Assembly: GCF_014748335.1 (NCBI RefSeq)
Contig: NZ_JAAVIY010000003.1
Location: forward strand, 310,001-374,000
Reading direction: 5' to 3'
DNA from: Flavobacterium selenitireducens
Lineage (GTDB): Bacteria; Bacteroidota; Bacteroidia; Flavobacteriales; Flavobacteriaceae
Length of the DNA stretch: 64,000 nucleotides
Part shown: piece by piece, positions 31,061 to 41,800 of the stretch
How positions within the stretch are numbered: position 1 is the stretch's first letter
How the letters are laid out: every line of letters begins with the position of its first letter
Translations under genes and position numbers: made by a program
Notes under the pieces: model-generated
Databases searched by the model: none
Seen by the model: the letters and a program-made list of their open reading frames with translations, nothing else
Told to the model about the DNA's origin: nothing

Positions 31061-33469
31061 TCAGGAACCGCACATTTCGCAATCGTCCGGTTCGGCGTTG
31101 CGCGAACGCTCTACCATCGCGCGGAATTCTTCAGCGGAAAGCGCTTCTCCTTCGGCCTGTACTTCGACGGCGACCGGTTCGGCTATAGGCTCGGCTATTT
31201 TGTCGTTGTTGAGCGTGAACTTGATCGCATCCACCGCGCTCTTGGTTCTCAAATAGTACATTCCCGTCTTCAAACCTGACTGCCATGCATAGAAGTGCAT
31301 CGAGGTCAATTTCGCATAAGTGGCACCTTCCATGAACAGGTTCAGCGATTGGGATTGGTCGATGAAATAACCACGCTGGCGCGACATGTCGAGAATGTCC
31401 TTCATCGACATTTCCCAAACCGTTTTGTACAATTCCTTGATTTCGTCCGGGATGCCTTTGATGTTTTGTACCGATCCGTTGTGGCGCATGATTTCCTGTT
31501 TCAACGTCTCGTTCCAGATTCCAAGGTCTACCAAGTCTTCGAGCAAGTGCTTGTTCACGACGATGAATTCGCCGGAAAGCGTCCTTCTCGTGTAGATATT
31601 CGAAGTATACGGCTCGAACGCCTCGTTGTTTCCGAGGATTTGCGAAGTGGAAGCCGTTGGCATAGGTGCGACCAAAAGCGAGTTGCGAACGCCGTGCTTC
31701 AAAACTTCTGCCCTTAATGCTGCCCAATCCCAACGTCCGGAAAGGTCGCTGTCTTTCAAGCCCCAAAGGTTGTATTGGAATTCGCCTTGTGAGATAGGCG
31801 ATCCTTCGTAAGACGAGTACGGGCCTTCTTCTTTTGCCAACTCTACTGACGCCGTAACGGCAGCGAAATAAAGCGTTTCGAAGATTTCCTGGTTGGCTTG
31901 TTTGGCTTCGTCACTGGTAAACGGCATGCGCATCTTGATGAAGGCGTCGGCAAGTCCTTGTACGCCCAATCCGACAGGACGGTGACGCATATTCGAGTTC
32001 TCAGCTTCGATCAAAGGATAATAGTTGCGGTCGATCACCTTGTTGAGGTTTCGTGTCACGCGCATCGTCACATCGTATAATTTGTCGTGGTCGAATTTGC
32101 CGTTTTCGACGAACATCGGAAGCGAAATCGACGCAAGGTTACACACCGCGATCTCATCTGCAGACGTGTATTCGATGATCTCGGTACACAAGTTAGACGA
32201 ACGGATCGTTCCCAAATTCTTCTGGTTCGATTTGCGGTTCGCGGCATCTTTGTACAACATATACGGCAAACCGGTCTCGATTTGCGACTCGAGGATTTTC
32301 TCCCAGATATCACGCGCCTTGATCGTTTTGCGTCCGCGGTTTTCCGATTCGTATTTGAGGTACAAAGCGTCGAACTCCTCGCTGTGGACGTCGTACAATC
32401 CCGGGCATTCGTTAGGGCACATCAAAGTCCAGGTTGCATCGTCCTGTACGCGTTTCATGAACAAGTCCGGAATCCACATGCCGAGGAACAAATCGCGCGT
32501 ACGCATCTCTTCTTTTCCGTGGTTTTTTCTCAAATCGAGGAAGTCGAAAATATCAGCATGCCAAGGCTCGATGTAAACGGCGAACGAACCTTTTCGCTTG
32601 CCGCCGCCTTGATCTACGTAACGCGCCGTGTCGTTGTAAACGCGCAGCATCGGGACGATTCCGTTGGAAGTACCGTTCGTGCCGCGGATATACGATCCCG
32701 TAGCGCGAACGTTGTGGATAGAAAGCCCGATTCCTCCAGCCGACTGGGAAATCTTGGCCGTGTTTTTCAAGGTGTCGTAAATGCCGTCGATCGAATCGTC
32801 CTTCATCGACAAAAGGAAGCAAGACGACATTTGCGGTTTCGGCGTTCCGGCGTTGAAAAGCGTCGGTGTTGCGTGTGTGAAGAATTTCTTCGACATCAGC
32901 TCATAGGTTTCGATGGCCGAATCGATATCGTTCATGTGGATCCCGACCGAAACGCGCATCAACATATGCTGCGGACGCTCGACGATCTTCCCGTTTATCT
33001 TCAACAAATACGAGCGCTCCAATGTCTTGAATCCGAAGTAATCGTAATTGAAATCGCGGTTGTAAATGATAGCCGAGTCCAACTTTTCGGCGTTTTCCAT
33101 AATCGCCGTGTAAACCTCGTCACTCAAAAGAGGCGCTTCCTGACCCGTGCGCGGATTCACGTAGTGATACATGTCGCTCATCGTCTCAGAAAACGACTTT
33201 TTGGTGTTCTTGTGTAGGTTGGAAATCGCGATACGGGCCGCGAGTTGGGCAAAATCAGGATGAGTGACGGTCATTGATGCCGCGGTTTCGGCGGCAAGGT
33301 TATCGAGTTCGGATGTGGTCACGCCGTCGTAAAGGCCTTCGATTACGCGCATGGCCACTTTTACCGGGTCTACGAGGTCGTTAAGCCCGTAGCACAAAAT
33401 CTTGATTCTGTCGGTGATCTTGTCGAACATTACCGGCTCTTTCTTGCCGTCTCTTTTTACTACAAACAT
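31061..33469 (-). CDS. nrdA: Ribonucleoside-diphosphate reductase, alpha subunit
   Basis: 802 residues. An N-terminal ATP-cone (about 1-90; [22 protein letters not shown]) senses ATP/dATP. The ten-stranded barrel carries [26 protein letters not shown] with active-site Asn/Cys/Glu and CNLASIS, the specificity region [21 protein letters not shown], and the [18 protein letters not shown] signature. The C-terminus ends CEMCGS, the cysteine pair that passes electrons from thioredoxin/glutaredoxin. This is a eukaryote-like class I enzyme making dNDPs. nrdB is 155 bp upstream on the same strand. The intervening gap is longer than usual within an operon and has repeated TCCGG words. Confidence 0.96.
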   Translation of the reverse strand: MFVVKRDGKKEPVMFDKITDRIKILCYGLNDLVDPVKVAMRVIEGLYDGVTTSELDNLAAETAASMTVTHPDFAQLAARIAISNLHKNTKKSFSETMSDMYHYVNPRTGQEAPLLSDEVYTAIMENAEKLDSAIIYNRDFNYDYFGFKTLERSYLLKINGKIVERPQHMLMRVSVGIHMNDIDSAIETYELMSKKFFTHATPTLFNAGTPKPQMSSCFLLSMKDDSIDGIYDTLKNTAKISQSAGGIGLSIHNVRATGSYIRGTNGTSNGIVPMLRVYNDTARYVDQGGGKRKGSFAVYIEPWHADIFDFLDLRKNHGKEEMRTRDLFLGMWIPDLFMKRVQDDATWTLMCPNECPGLYDVHSEEFDALYLKYESENRGRKTIKARDIWEKILESQIETGLPYMLYKDAANRKSNQKNLGTIRSSNLCTEIIEYTSADEIAVCNLASISLPMFVENGKFDHDKLYDVTMRVTRNLNKVIDRNYYPLIEAENSNMRHRPVGLGVQGLADAFIKMRMPFTSDEAKQANQEIFETLYFAAVTASVELAKEEGPYSSYEGSPISQGEFQYNLWGLKDSDLSGRWDWAALRAEVLKHGVRNSLLVAPMPTASTSQILGNNEAFEPYTSNIYTRRTLSGEFIVVNKHLLEDLVDLGIWNETLKQEIMRHNGSVQNIKGIPDEIKELYKTVWEMSMKDILDMSRQRGYFIDQSQSLNLFMEGATYAKLTSMHFYAWQSGLKTGMYYLRTKSAVDAIKFTLNNDKIAEPIAEPVAVEVQAEGEALSAEEFRAMVERSRNAEPDDCEMCGS

Positions 33470-33624
33470 AAGGTCACTCTTTAGAGATTAATGAAAATGG
33501 TTTTGTTGCGGATATTATCCGGGAAATCGTAACTATTCCGGAGCGCATCCGGACAATCGGTCAGTTTTTTACGGAACATTCCGGGCCAAGGTTTCGGCCG
33601 AAGGTTTCCGCGATCGAAAATCCG

Positions 33625-34602
33625 CTAGAAATCGGCGTCGAAGCTGATTTTTCCGGAATCGGTATCATTGTTCATGACGCCTGCTTTCTGGTATTCGGAC
33701 ACGCGCTTCTCGAAGAAGTTCGTCTTGCCCTGAAGCGAGATCATATCCATGAAATCGAACGGATTGGTTACGTTGAATACGCGGTCGCAGCCCAATTCGA
33801 CGAGCAGGCGATCTGTTACGAATTCGAGATATTGCGTCATCAGGTTCGCGTTCATTCCGATAAGGCTTACCGGAAGCGACTCCGTGATAAATTCACGTTC
33901 GATGTTCAACGCGTCGACGATAATGTCCTTGATGCGGTTTTTCGGAACCTTGTTCACCAAATGATGGTTGTGCAAATGGACCGCAAAGTCGCAATGGACG
34001 CCTTCGTCACGCGAAATCAATTCGTTGGAGAACGTAAGTCCCGGCATCAATCCGCGTTTTTTGAGCCAAAAGATCGAGCAGAACGCGCCCGAGAAGAAAA
34101 TGCCTTCTACGGCGGCGAACGCGATCAGCCTTTCGGCAAACGAATCAGATTCGATCCAGCGTAAGGCCCAATCGGCTTTTTTCTTGATCGCGGGAAACAC
34201 GTCCAAGGCGGTAAAAAGCTGGTTTTTTTCGACTTCGTCCTTCACGTAAGTGTCGATCAGCAGCGAATAGGTCTCGCTGTGAATGTTTTCCATCATGATC
34301 TGGAAACCATAAAAAAACTTGGCTTCGGCATATTGCACTTCGTTGACGAAGTTTTCCGCGAGATTTTCGTTTACGATCCCGTCCGAAGCGGCGAAAAATG
34401 CCAGGATGTGCTTGATGAAATATTTTTCGTCGGCGTTGAGCTTGTTGTTCCAGTCGTTGAGATCCTGGTGGAGATCGATTTCTTCGGCCGTCCAGAAACT
34501 AGCTTCCATTTTCTTGTACCATTCCCAGATATCGTGGTGCTTGATCGGGAAAATTACGAAGCGGTTTTTATTTTCTTGGAGTATCGGTTCTATCGCTGCC
34601 AT
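33625..34602 (-). CDS. nrdB: Ribonucleoside-diphosphate reductase, beta subunit
   Basis: 325 residues of ferritin-like fold. Metal ligands are visible at D43 (AEEIDLHQD), E105 and H108 (ENIHSETYS). The radical tyrosine is Y112 in the same segment, so this is a tyrosyl-radical (class Ia/Ib-type) subunit rather than the Tyr-less class Ic form. Further ligands lie in [14 protein letters not shown] and [15 protein letters not shown]. It generates the radical used by NrdA. It is the first gene of the nrdB-nrdA pair. The 380 bp upstream contain no clear consensus promoter; AATCTTTG on the minus strand near 34660 is a weak candidate. Confidence 0.96.
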   Translation of the reverse strand: MAAIEPILQENKNRFVIFPIKHHDIWEWYKKMEASFWTAEEIDLHQDLNDWNNKLNADEKYFIKHILAFFAASDGIVNENLAENFVNEVQYAEAKFFYGFQIMMENIHSETYSLLIDTYVKDEVEKNQLFTALDVFPAIKKKADWALRWIESDSFAERLIAFAAVEGIFFSGAFCSIFWLKKRGLMPGLTFSNELISRDEGVHCDFAVHLHNHHLVNKVPKNRIKDIIVDALNIEREFITESLPVSLIGMNANLMTQYLEFVTDRLLVELGCDRVFNVTNPFDFMDMISLQGKTNFFEKRVSEYQKAGVMNNDTDSGKISFDADF

Positions 34603-34984
34603 TAGTGCTCTTTTGCTTTGGGGATTTTAACAAAAAATTTTGTTTTTATCGTGATTACAAAGATTGCCAATAAGGACGGTTTAAAAAAGTCAAACTTTTA
34701 AACAATCGGGCGTAGTTTTTAACAAACCGACTAGTAAAACAGGATAAAAATATTAAACGCAAATGCCTGTAAAACAAAGGTTTGCAAAACGTTAAATTTT
34801 GTAAGCGCCTGTAAAATCAGACGTTCTTTAAAACCTACGAAACTCGTTTCGCGAAAAAATCCGTCTTCTGAAACGGTAGGAGTTTACACAAAAAGACGAA
34901 AGGGGAACGTTTGAAATCGAACGGACCCGAAGTTGGGAGATGCGAGTCGATCTTCGTATTTTGCATCCGACCAAAACGTACAGA
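34603..34984. other. Intergenic region between divergent nrdB and SRPBCC genes
   Basis: 382 bp, AT-rich, no credible gene. The only structure noticed is the word GCCTGTAAAA twice (near 34765 and 34806), AT-rich T/A runs, and a pseudo-symmetric GGTTTGCAAAACG. No recognised riboswitch or repeat-family member was found. Confidence 0.5.
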
Positions 34985-35422
34985 ATGATGGAAATTTACA
35001 GCCGGCGCGAACTCGATTTTCCCGTCTCTAAAGTATACGAAGCGATGACGAATCCGGTTCTCCTGAAAAATTGGTGGGGACCGGAAGGATTTACCAACAC
35101 GTTCCACGAATTCGATTTGCGTCCGGGCGGCAAATGGCGCTATACGATGCACGGGCCTGAGAAAGGGCATTATGAGAACGAGGCGGTGTTCCGGATCGTC
35201 GAGCCTGAAATGCGGATCGAATGGGACAGGGTTTCAAATCCTAAATTTTATATGGCCGTGGAATTCGAAAAACTGGACCACGACAGGACGGGTTTCTCGT
35301 TTCGGATGCGTTTCACCGACAAAAAATTGTATGACACGATCCTGAAGTTCGCACCTGAAAAGAATGAGGAAAATTTCGACAGGTTGGAAAAGGAGCTTGA
35401 AGCGATGAGCGATTTTTTGTGA
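34985..35422 (+). CDS. SRPBCC (START/AHSA1-like) domain protein
   Basis: 145 residues from ATG 34985 (MMEIYSRRELDFPVSKVYEAMTNP); a second ATG is adjacent and a further one lies at 34940, less likely because it adds a non-homologous segment. The AHSA1 pattern is clear: LLKNWWGPEGFTNTFHEFDLRPGGKWRYTMHGPEKG, then EMRIEWDRV, then GFSFRMRFTDKK. The fold makes a hydrophobic ligand cavity. Substrates of this subgroup are mostly unknown. It stands alone, divergent from nrdB. Confidence 0.85.
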   Translation: MMEIYSRRELDFPVSKVYEAMTNPVLLKNWWGPEGFTNTFHEFDLRPGGKWRYTMHGPEKGHYENEAVFRIVEPEMRIEWDRVSNPKFYMAVEFEKLDHDRTGFSFRMRFTDKKLYDTILKFAPEKNEENFDRLEKELEAMSDFL

Positions 35423-35625
35423 TTTTGTACGGGAAAACTGTAGCTGCGGATGGGTTTCGGGTCGTAAATTGCGGTTGGGTGGGCACGTAGTGCCGTCAAT
35501 GCGATTTAGGTCGGAGTTCGCGTCGTGATTTGAATGATCGCAATCAGGACGAGGCCTGGCGCTGCCCGATTCAAATTGGTTAATAACTCGTACCTTTTTC
35601 AAAAGGCCATTCTACCCGCGATTCT

Positions 35626-35633
35626 TACTTTTG
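35626..35633 (+). promoter_or_regulatory. -7 element for the flavin reductase gene
   Basis: TACTTTTG matches TAnnTTTG and ends 18 bp before the ATG at 35652. The -33 element is not clear. Confidence 0.55.
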
Positions 35634-35651
35634 CCACAAACTAATTGAAGC

Positions 35652-36530
35652 ATGATCAGTATCGTTCCGGGCGAAATGACCACCCAGAAATTGCACGGTT
35701 ACCTGCAAGCTGCCGTCGGGCCTCGTCCCATCGCATTCGCAAGTACAGTAGACAAAGACGGAAACCCGAATTTGTCGCCGTTCAGTTTTTTCAACCTGTT
35801 CAGCTCCAATCCGCCGATCCTGATTTTTTCGCCCTCGAGGCGCGTGCGCGACAATACCATAAAACACACCTTGATCAACGCCGATGCGACGCGTGAAGTC
35901 GTCATCAACGTCGTCAATTACGGCATTGTGCAGCAAGCTTCTCTTTCGAGCACGGAATATCCGGAAGGCGTCAACGAATTCGTCAAAGCGGGTTTGACTG
36001 CCATCGCTTCGGATATCGTAAAACCGTTCCGCGTGGCCGAATCGCCCGTGCAGTTCGAGTGTAAAGTCAACGAGATCATCAGTCTTGGAACAGAAGGAGG
36101 AGCAGGCAACCTGATCATCTGTGAAGTGCTCAAAATGCATATTTCCGAAGCAATCCTCGACGAAAACGGAAACATCGACCAACACAAAATCGATTTGGTG
36201 TCCAGGCTTGGCGCCAACTGGTATTCGCGTTCCAGCGAAGGGTTGTTTGAAGTCCCTAAACCGCTTACCACATTGGGAATTGGAGTGGATGCGATTCCTG
36301 AAAAGGTATTGAAAAGCCCGGTTTTCAACGGAAATGATTTCGGTATACTCGGAAATGTCGAAGCCTTGCCGACCGAAGAAGAAGTCGCTATCTTTGTAAA
36401 AGAGGACTTTGAAGTAAAAGGCGTGCTAAGCTCAGATGACGAGCTCAAGCAACATCAACTTGCCAAAGAATACATCGATAAAAATGAGGTGCTTTCCGCC
36501 TGGAAAGTCTTATTAGCCAAAAAAGTTTAA
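35652..36530 (+). CDS. Flavin reductase-like FMN-binding split-barrel protein
   Basis: 292 residues. The N-terminal half (about 1-200) is a flavin-reductase/split-barrel domain: YLQAAVGPRPIAFASTVDKDGNPNLSPFSFFNLFSSNPPILIFSPSRR, then KHTLINADATREVVINVV. It should bind FMN and reduce it or use it in a two-component oxygenase; no partner oxygenase is nearby. The remaining 90 residues are helical and acidic (about 240-275) and of unknown role. It ends 19 bp before the DUF3127 gene, with which it is probably co-transcribed. Confidence 0.87.
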   Translation: MISIVPGEMTTQKLHGYLQAAVGPRPIAFASTVDKDGNPNLSPFSFFNLFSSNPPILIFSPSRRVRDNTIKHTLINADATREVVINVVNYGIVQQASLSSTEYPEGVNEFVKAGLTAIASDIVKPFRVAESPVQFECKVNEIISLGTEGGAGNLIICEVLKMHISEAILDENGNIDQHKIDLVSRLGANWYSRSSEGLFEVPKPLTTLGIGVDAIPEKVLKSPVFNGNDFGILGNVEALPTEEEVAIFVKEDFEVKGVLSSDDELKQHQLAKEYIDKNEVLSAWKVLLAKKV

Positions 36531-36549
36531 AATTAAAGAAAGAGAAAAA

Positions 36550-36969
36550 ATGGAAGTAACAGGAAAAATCAGGGTAATCAATCCGACCCAACAGGTGAGT
36601 GCCTCGTTCAAGAAAAGAGAATTGGTTGTGACTACAGACGAGCAATATCCGCAACACATCATGGTAGAATTCACCCAGGACAAAACGGACATGCTCGACT
36701 CATACCGTCCGGGCGAAGACGTGAAAGTATCCATCAACCTGCGCGGTCGCGAATGGGTAAGCCCTCAAGGCGAAACCCGTTATTTCAACACGATCCAGGG
36801 CTGGAGAATCGAACGGGTCCAAGCCGATGCGCCTCAGCAATATCAGCAACAACCGCAATATCCGCAACAGCCGCCTCAGTTCCAGCAGCAAGCACCACAG
36901 GCTCCGAGCCAGCCGTTTGCCCCTGCACCGAACTTCAATGAGGAAGAACACGACGATTTGCCGTTCTAG
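36550..36969 (+). CDS. DUF3127 protein, SSB-like OB-fold with SSB-type C-terminal tip
   Basis: 139 residues. About 1-95 match DUF3127 (MEVTGKIRVINPTQQVSASFKKRELVVTTDEQYPQHIMVEF ... GEDVKVSINLRGREW), a short beta-rich domain of OB-fold style. A glutamine/proline-rich linker follows (about 97-125), and the last residues are acidic and hydrophobic (EEEHDDLPF). That tail closely matches the tip of the genuine SSB in this window (NDLPF), which binds replication and repair partners. The whole layout, OB-fold plus Q/P linker plus DLPF tip, copies SSB. Binding to nucleic acid or SSB partners is inference. Confidence 0.88.
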   Translation: MEVTGKIRVINPTQQVSASFKKRELVVTTDEQYPQHIMVEFTQDKTDMLDSYRPGEDVKVSINLRGREWVSPQGETRYFNTIQGWRIERVQADAPQQYQQQPQYPQQPPQFQQQAPQAPSQPFAPAPNFNEEEHDDLPF

Positions 36970-36986
36970 TAGTATAACGATTGATG

Positions 36987-37019
36987 AAAACCCGGCGTTT
37001 TGCGACAGCCGGGTTTTTT
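36987..37019 (+). terminator. Rho-independent terminator after DUF3127
   Basis: AAAACCCGGC (36987-36996) and GCCGGGTTTT (37008-37017) form perfect 10-bp arms with an 11-nt loop and a T run. Confidence 0.88.
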
Positions 37020-37020
37020 A

Positions 37021-37146
37021 GTTTAAGGTTTGAAGTTTAAGGTTTAAAGTTTAAGGTTTGAAGTTTAAGGTTTGAAGTTTAAGGTTTGACGTTTAAGGTT
37101 TGAAGTTTAAGGTTTGAAGTTTAGGGTTTGAAGTTTAAAGTTTGAA
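37021..37146 (+). repeat. Tandem array of nine 14-bp units
   Basis: Nine consecutive copies of GTTTAAGGTTTGAA. Copies 1, 3, 4, 6 and 7 are identical, and copies 2, 5, 8 and 9 differ by one base. Each unit is itself two heptamers (GTTTAAG, GTTTGAA). It fills the gap between the DUF3127 terminator and aat. Confidence 0.92.
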
Positions 37147-37190
37147 TCTAGATTGTAAGCGACGTTGCGTCGTAGTTTGCGGTTTGCCAT

Positions 37191-37826
37191 ATGTATTTTT
37201 TATCCAAAGAACTCGTTTTTCCAGATGTGGACGAAGCCGACTATGACGGTCTGCTCGCGGTGGGCGGTGATTTGTCCGCTGAACGTCTGCTGCTGGCTTA
37301 TCAAAACGGGATTTTCCCATGGTTCAATCAGGATGAACCGATATTGTGGTGGTCGCCGGATCCGCGCATGGTGCTGTTGTTCGACAACCTCGTTGTGTCC
37401 AAAAGCATGAGACAAATTTTGCGAAAAAACATTTTCGAGATCACGTTCAACAAAGACTTCGAGGGCGTCATTTCCAATTGTCAATCGGTCGAACGCCACG
37501 GCCAAAACGGCACCTGGCTTACCGATGAAATGAAAGCCGCCTACATCGAATTACACCGACGCGGCCTCGCAAAGTCGGTTGAGACGTGGCACAACGGAGA
37601 GCTGGTCGGAGGGCTGTACGGCATCGACCTCGGTCACATCTTTTGCGGCGAAAGCATGTTTTCAAAGATGTCGAATGCTTCCAAAGCAGCCTTCATTACA
37701 TTGGCAAAGCGGCTCCAATCTGAAAATTACCGGCTAATCGATTGCCAAGTCCACAACGATCATCTGGAAAGCCTCGGTTGTTCCGAAATTCCGAGATCGC
37801 TGTTCATTGCCGCATTGAAATTGTAA
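37191..37826 (+). CDS. aat: Leucyl/phenylalanyl-tRNA--protein transferase
   Basis: 211 residues. The signature parts are FPDVDEADYDGLLAVGGDLSAERLLLAYQNGIFPWF, ILWWSPDPRMVL, and GHIFCGESMFSKMSNASKAAFITLAKRL. The enzyme adds Leu or Phe from aminoacyl-tRNA to the N-terminus of proteins beginning with Arg or Lys, marking them for ClpAP degradation (N-degron pathway). ClpA/ClpS are not in this window. The ATG lies 44 bp after the end of a 14-bp tandem repeat; a short GC hairpin lies between them (GCGACG/CGTCGT near 37160), but no clear promoter was found. Confidence 0.94.
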   Translation: MYFLSKELVFPDVDEADYDGLLAVGGDLSAERLLLAYQNGIFPWFNQDEPILWWSPDPRMVLLFDNLVVSKSMRQILRKNIFEITFNKDFEGVISNCQSVERHGQNGTWLTDEMKAAYIELHRRGLAKSVETWHNGELVGGLYGIDLGHIFCGESMFSKMSNASKAAFITLAKRLQSENYRLIDCQVHNDHLESLGCSEIPRSLFIAALKL

Positions 37827-37872
37827 GTTCAGGCTATCGAATGTTTGGACGAATAATTAGAAGCTCATCCGG

Positions 37873-38002
37873 CCGTCCGCTATTAGTCCTCGGCCGCAAG
37901 CCTGTTTTTTGCGATATTCGGCTCCGGCTTCCTGAGGTCGCCGCGCGAATCTGCAAAAATCAAGGCGTCCGTCCTGTGGGCTAGCCGCTTCCGTCCGGGC
38001 TA
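37873..38002 (+). repeat. REP-like element, fuller copy
   Basis: The left box is CCGTCCGCTATTAG (37873-37886). An imperfect hairpin follows, with arms near 37905-37920 (TTTTTTGCGATATTCG) and 37948-37965 (CGCGAATCTGCAAAAA). The right core is GGCTAGCCGCTTCCGTCCGG (37979-37998) plus GCTA. It fills the convergent gap between aat and the transporter gene. Confidence 0.6.
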
Positions 38003-38020
38003 ATTCCGTCCGGGAACGCA

Positions 38021-38674
38021 TTATTCCGTTTCGGGCCGAACGTATTTGTCGATGATCCAGTGTGCCAAATAGATCAATGGCGTGAGCAGGACGGCAATTA
38101 CCAGTTTTACGGTGTAACCCGTCAGGCCTGACTTTAAGAACGTATCGAAATCGATTTTCCCGGTCATGTAAAATGCGATGCCGAGTACGATAAAACTGTC
38201 GAAAAATTGGGAGATTACCGTAGAACCCGTGGTGCGAAGCCAAATCATTTTTTGTCCGGTGCGCTTTTTTACGAAATGAAAAATCGTGACGTCGATCAAC
38301 TGGCCTGCCAAAAACGCGATGATAGAGCCAACTATGATCCACATGCTTTGCCCGAAAACTGCCGTGAACTGGGAATCGGTGACGTTCCCGTCTAGCGCTG
38401 CCGACGGAATTTGCAACGCGAGCAACAATACGAGGAAGCAGTAGGCGATGAGTCCAGCGGTAATAAACGACAAACGCCTGACACCTTTTTGCCCGAAATA
38501 TTCGTTGATCAAATCGGTAGTCAGGAATACGATCGGCCACGGCAAAATCCCTATGCTCATCACGGTGTCGCCCACGTAAATCAATTTGCCGCCGATGAGT
38601 TCGGCCACGACGGCGTTGGTGATGAAAATTCCCGCGAGTATGACGTAAAGCGTATCGTTTTTGGTCTTGAACAT
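38021..38674 (-). CDS. Queuosine precursor transporter (YhhQ/DUF165 family)
   Basis: 217 residues with about six membrane helices. Family signatures are visible: NAVVAELIGGKLIYVGD, LPWPIVFLTTDLINEYFGQKGVRRLSF, GSIIAFLAGQLIDVTIFHFVKKRTG, and WLRTTGSTVISQFFDSFIVLGIAF. E. coli YhhQ imports the queuosine precursors preQ0/preQ1. No queuosine biosynthesis gene is adjacent. The gene is convergent with aat and follows the GumN-like gene on the same strand by 141 bp. Confidence 0.9.
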   Translation of the reverse strand: MFKTKNDTLYVILAGIFITNAVVAELIGGKLIYVGDTVMSIGILPWPIVFLTTDLINEYFGQKGVRRLSFITAGLIAYCFLVLLLALQIPSAALDGNVTDSQFTAVFGQSMWIIVGSIIAFLAGQLIDVTIFHFVKKRTGQKMIWLRTTGSTVISQFFDSFIVLGIAFYMTGKIDFDTFLKSGLTGYTVKLVIAVLLTPLIYLAHWIIDKYVRPETE

Positions 38675-38815
38675 CAGGCTTTATTTTTTCTGAAGCAAGC
38701 ATCGAAATGATCGGCCATTCCGGGCCTGCTTCCTGAAATTTTCTCGTTCGCGCAATACCGTGATCCAGCTCAAACCGGCTTGGATTCCGCACGAAATGCG
38801 ACGAATATTTTCCAA

Positions 38816-41800
38816 TCAAAATTCGTATTCGGGATCGTATTGACTGTCCTTCAGTTTCCCGAAAGTAACGCGCGGCCGGTCAGAATTGAGTAGGCGGTCG
38901 ATGGCAATTTCGCAAGCGGCTTCGATATCGGATACATCGAAAACTGGCGTCGAAGGAAGCAATTTCCATGATTTCGGATCAATCCCATCTTTATCGCTAA
39001 GAAACGCAACGGCTTCGAGCTTTGTAGTCGCACTGAACCCGGCGTTCTTAAGGCTTGATGTATTTTTGAAAAAAAACACGACAGCTTCTTTATCGCCAAT
39101 TGCAATACGGCGCTTTGACAGAAGCTCTGTCTTGGACCCTTCATCCGTATTTGTGTATGAAAGCACAAGAGCCTTTGCAATCTGTTCATCGGACCATTCG
39201 GGAACTTCGTGTTTTTCATCATGCAACAGGCGATAGGTCGCAAAACTCGTCGCGGGATTTGCGATCAGCGCTGCAATCTTTCGATCGTCCCGTTTCGATT
39301 TGTTGGCCAGGTCGAGTGAGACGATCTCGAAATCTACCTCGCGAAGATCTAGTTTGCCCAACTTCTCAAACCATAATGCGATCGATTTATCGTTTTTAAA
39401 TCCGTAAAGCATGTTCGCATAATTTTTCAGGTTTTCCACAGGCGACGGATAGTCGAAATCTGCCTCGTCCGCGTCTTTTTTCGCTTTCCAGACCTGAACG
39501 CGTTTGGCCTCCAGACGGGCATCGGCAAGCAACATTTTGCGGTATGGCTTGAGCTTTTTTGGATTGGCCTTGTTCTCTCGTATGAGCTGCGTCACAAATC
39601 GCGCTATCGGATCGTGATACTCCGAAACGCTGTAATATTGGAAAATCGACGGATAAAGTAGTTTACTGTGGTCGGTATCTTCGGCAAACGATAGGAAAAG
39701 GGACGAAATTTCCGACTCGTTGTCGGACAGCGGCAAATCGTATTCAAGCAAGTCGGCAATTTTCTTGTAAGCAAACTCTGATTTTTGCTTCGTCAGGGCA
39801 CGTATGATGGCCAGCTGCAACATCGCATTCACACCTTCTTTTTTGTAACAACTTTCGAGAAAGGGCACCATTTCGGGCGCGTCGATTTTGCCGATTCTTT
39901 CCAATATAGAGCCGACAGCTGCGGTTTCTTCGGGGCGAAATTCGAACGAAGTCAGAAATTCTTTCAATTGCGGAAGGTCGCTTTTGTCTATCTGGAGCAT
40001 ATCGGACGACTCGAATGCGGAATAGCGAATGCTGTCGTTCTCACTTTTTGCATCCTCTAAGAAGACAGCGGTTTTTTTCCGGAAAAGGGAATAGGCCGGC
40101 GGTTGCGTGATCGGAGAAAAGGAATCAGCAAGCGCGTCGAGGAAATCGTCCTGTTTTTGGTTTTTGTCTACAAGCGATCGCAAATACCATATGTATCCAT
40201 CCTGGAAATACGCGATGTATTTTATGGCTTGCGCACTTTCCGGACGCGTAACCGTCAAGTTCATGCGCAGCAGTTTTCGGTCGTCGTCGATCTGCTCGCT
40301 GACGTCGGAAATTACCGCGAGCCGTTGTGAATGTCGCTTTTTTTGGCTCGCGCTTAGATGGCGGTTCCACGAAGAAGAGGGCAAATTTCCCGAAGTTTCG
40401 TAACCTTCGTGCGACTGTTCGATTTGAAAAGCTTGCAAGGCGGCCGCGTCGTCTTCGGTGGTAAATTTGTTGTAATCTTCGAGGATGTTGCGGCGTATGC
40501 TGGCTTTCAGGGTGTCGAGGTTGTGCACGAAATCATACCGATGATATGTCCACGCAAAGAGATCGGCCATTTTGCCCGAAGCGGAAAACAGTGAATATTG
40601 TTTGTCGTTGGTCTTAAAAACGTTTTTGCGACCCTGTGCGAGGCGGGCATTCTGGTCTTTTATTTTCCAGAAAAGCCGTTCATTTTCGTTCTTGGGAAGC
40701 GCAATCGAAAAATGTCCGACAGAATCTACATAATTTTCTGCAACCTGATCCTTTCGGAAATCGGAGAAAGCAAAAGACTGAAAATAGCGCTTGATATTGT
40801 CCTGGGATGCGTCGACCGTGCCAAGCAAATAGTATTTTTGGCCGCGAACGATGGTTTTAAGGGTGTAATTTCGGCCCGCAGCCGTTCCCTTCGATTCGTA
40901 GCTGGTATCGAACGCTACATCGCTTCCGGAAGTCGGGATAATATCCAGTTGAGCATAGAATTCGTCCTGTATGCGTTTGAGCTCGAATGCGGTTTCTTCG
41001 AGCGTCTGATTGTCGTTGACGCTGCGTTCCGACAGGAAATAGTAGGCATTTTCCGAAGCGTCGAACGCTTGCAGCTCTATGTTTTCGGGAGTCGCGGATG
41101 CCCGATTTCCGTACATGGTGTAATAGGATGGGAGCGTCACCGAAAACCCACCTTTTTCAGGCATTACGGTTTCCCAAGCGGTATTGTATTTCTTGAGCTT
41201 AATATTAGGAAAGACCTCGTTTTCGTACATTCTCACATATGAACCGTTGCCGTTCATGCTTACACAGATGATTTCGAGCGGCGTCACGTAATAACGGTAG
41301 CGTTGTGCGTTACCCGTCTTGGTTCGGCTTGTGATATCGAAGACCGTAGCGTTATCGTCGATGAAAGTGCGCTTTTGCAGGATGTTGCCCGGAATGTTTT
41401 CGTAAAACAAACTGTCGAGCGTTGCAGGATTGAAATCCGAGTTCTTTTTCAGATAATTGCGCAGGGAAACGCGTTTGAGATTGACCATCGCGCCGTTGGA
41501 CAAGTCCGGCGTTCCGATGTCGTTGCGATTGTAAATAGGACCTTGCAGCATTGGTGCCGAAATCATCCCGTCTGGCGTTCGCATCGGATGGAATTGCGGT
41601 TTGGAAAAGTAAGCGTCGATGGTTTTCTTGGTTTTCTGCCCGTTGTTCGTGTAAGCGTCGACGACAGGTTTTACGGTGTAGCCCTTTTCCCTCAGCATTT
41701 CGATGAGACCTTTTTTGCCGGGAAGATGTGCCGCTCCGACTGCCGCGAACAAACTGCCTTTTCGCGCGATCGAGTCGATGCTTTTCAGCATAACGTTGTT

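Noticed and set aside
32087..33217. Long plus-strand frame opposite nrdA
   Set aside because: Antisense shadow of a highly conserved gene in which codon bias keeps stops rare.
34603..34984. NrdR boxes or a cobalamin-type riboswitch upstream of nrdB
   Set aside because: No matching conserved boxes were found; only weak AT-rich repeats are present.
37021..37146. Regular short repeats suggesting a CRISPR array
   Set aside because: The nine units are contiguous without spacers and no cas gene is present.
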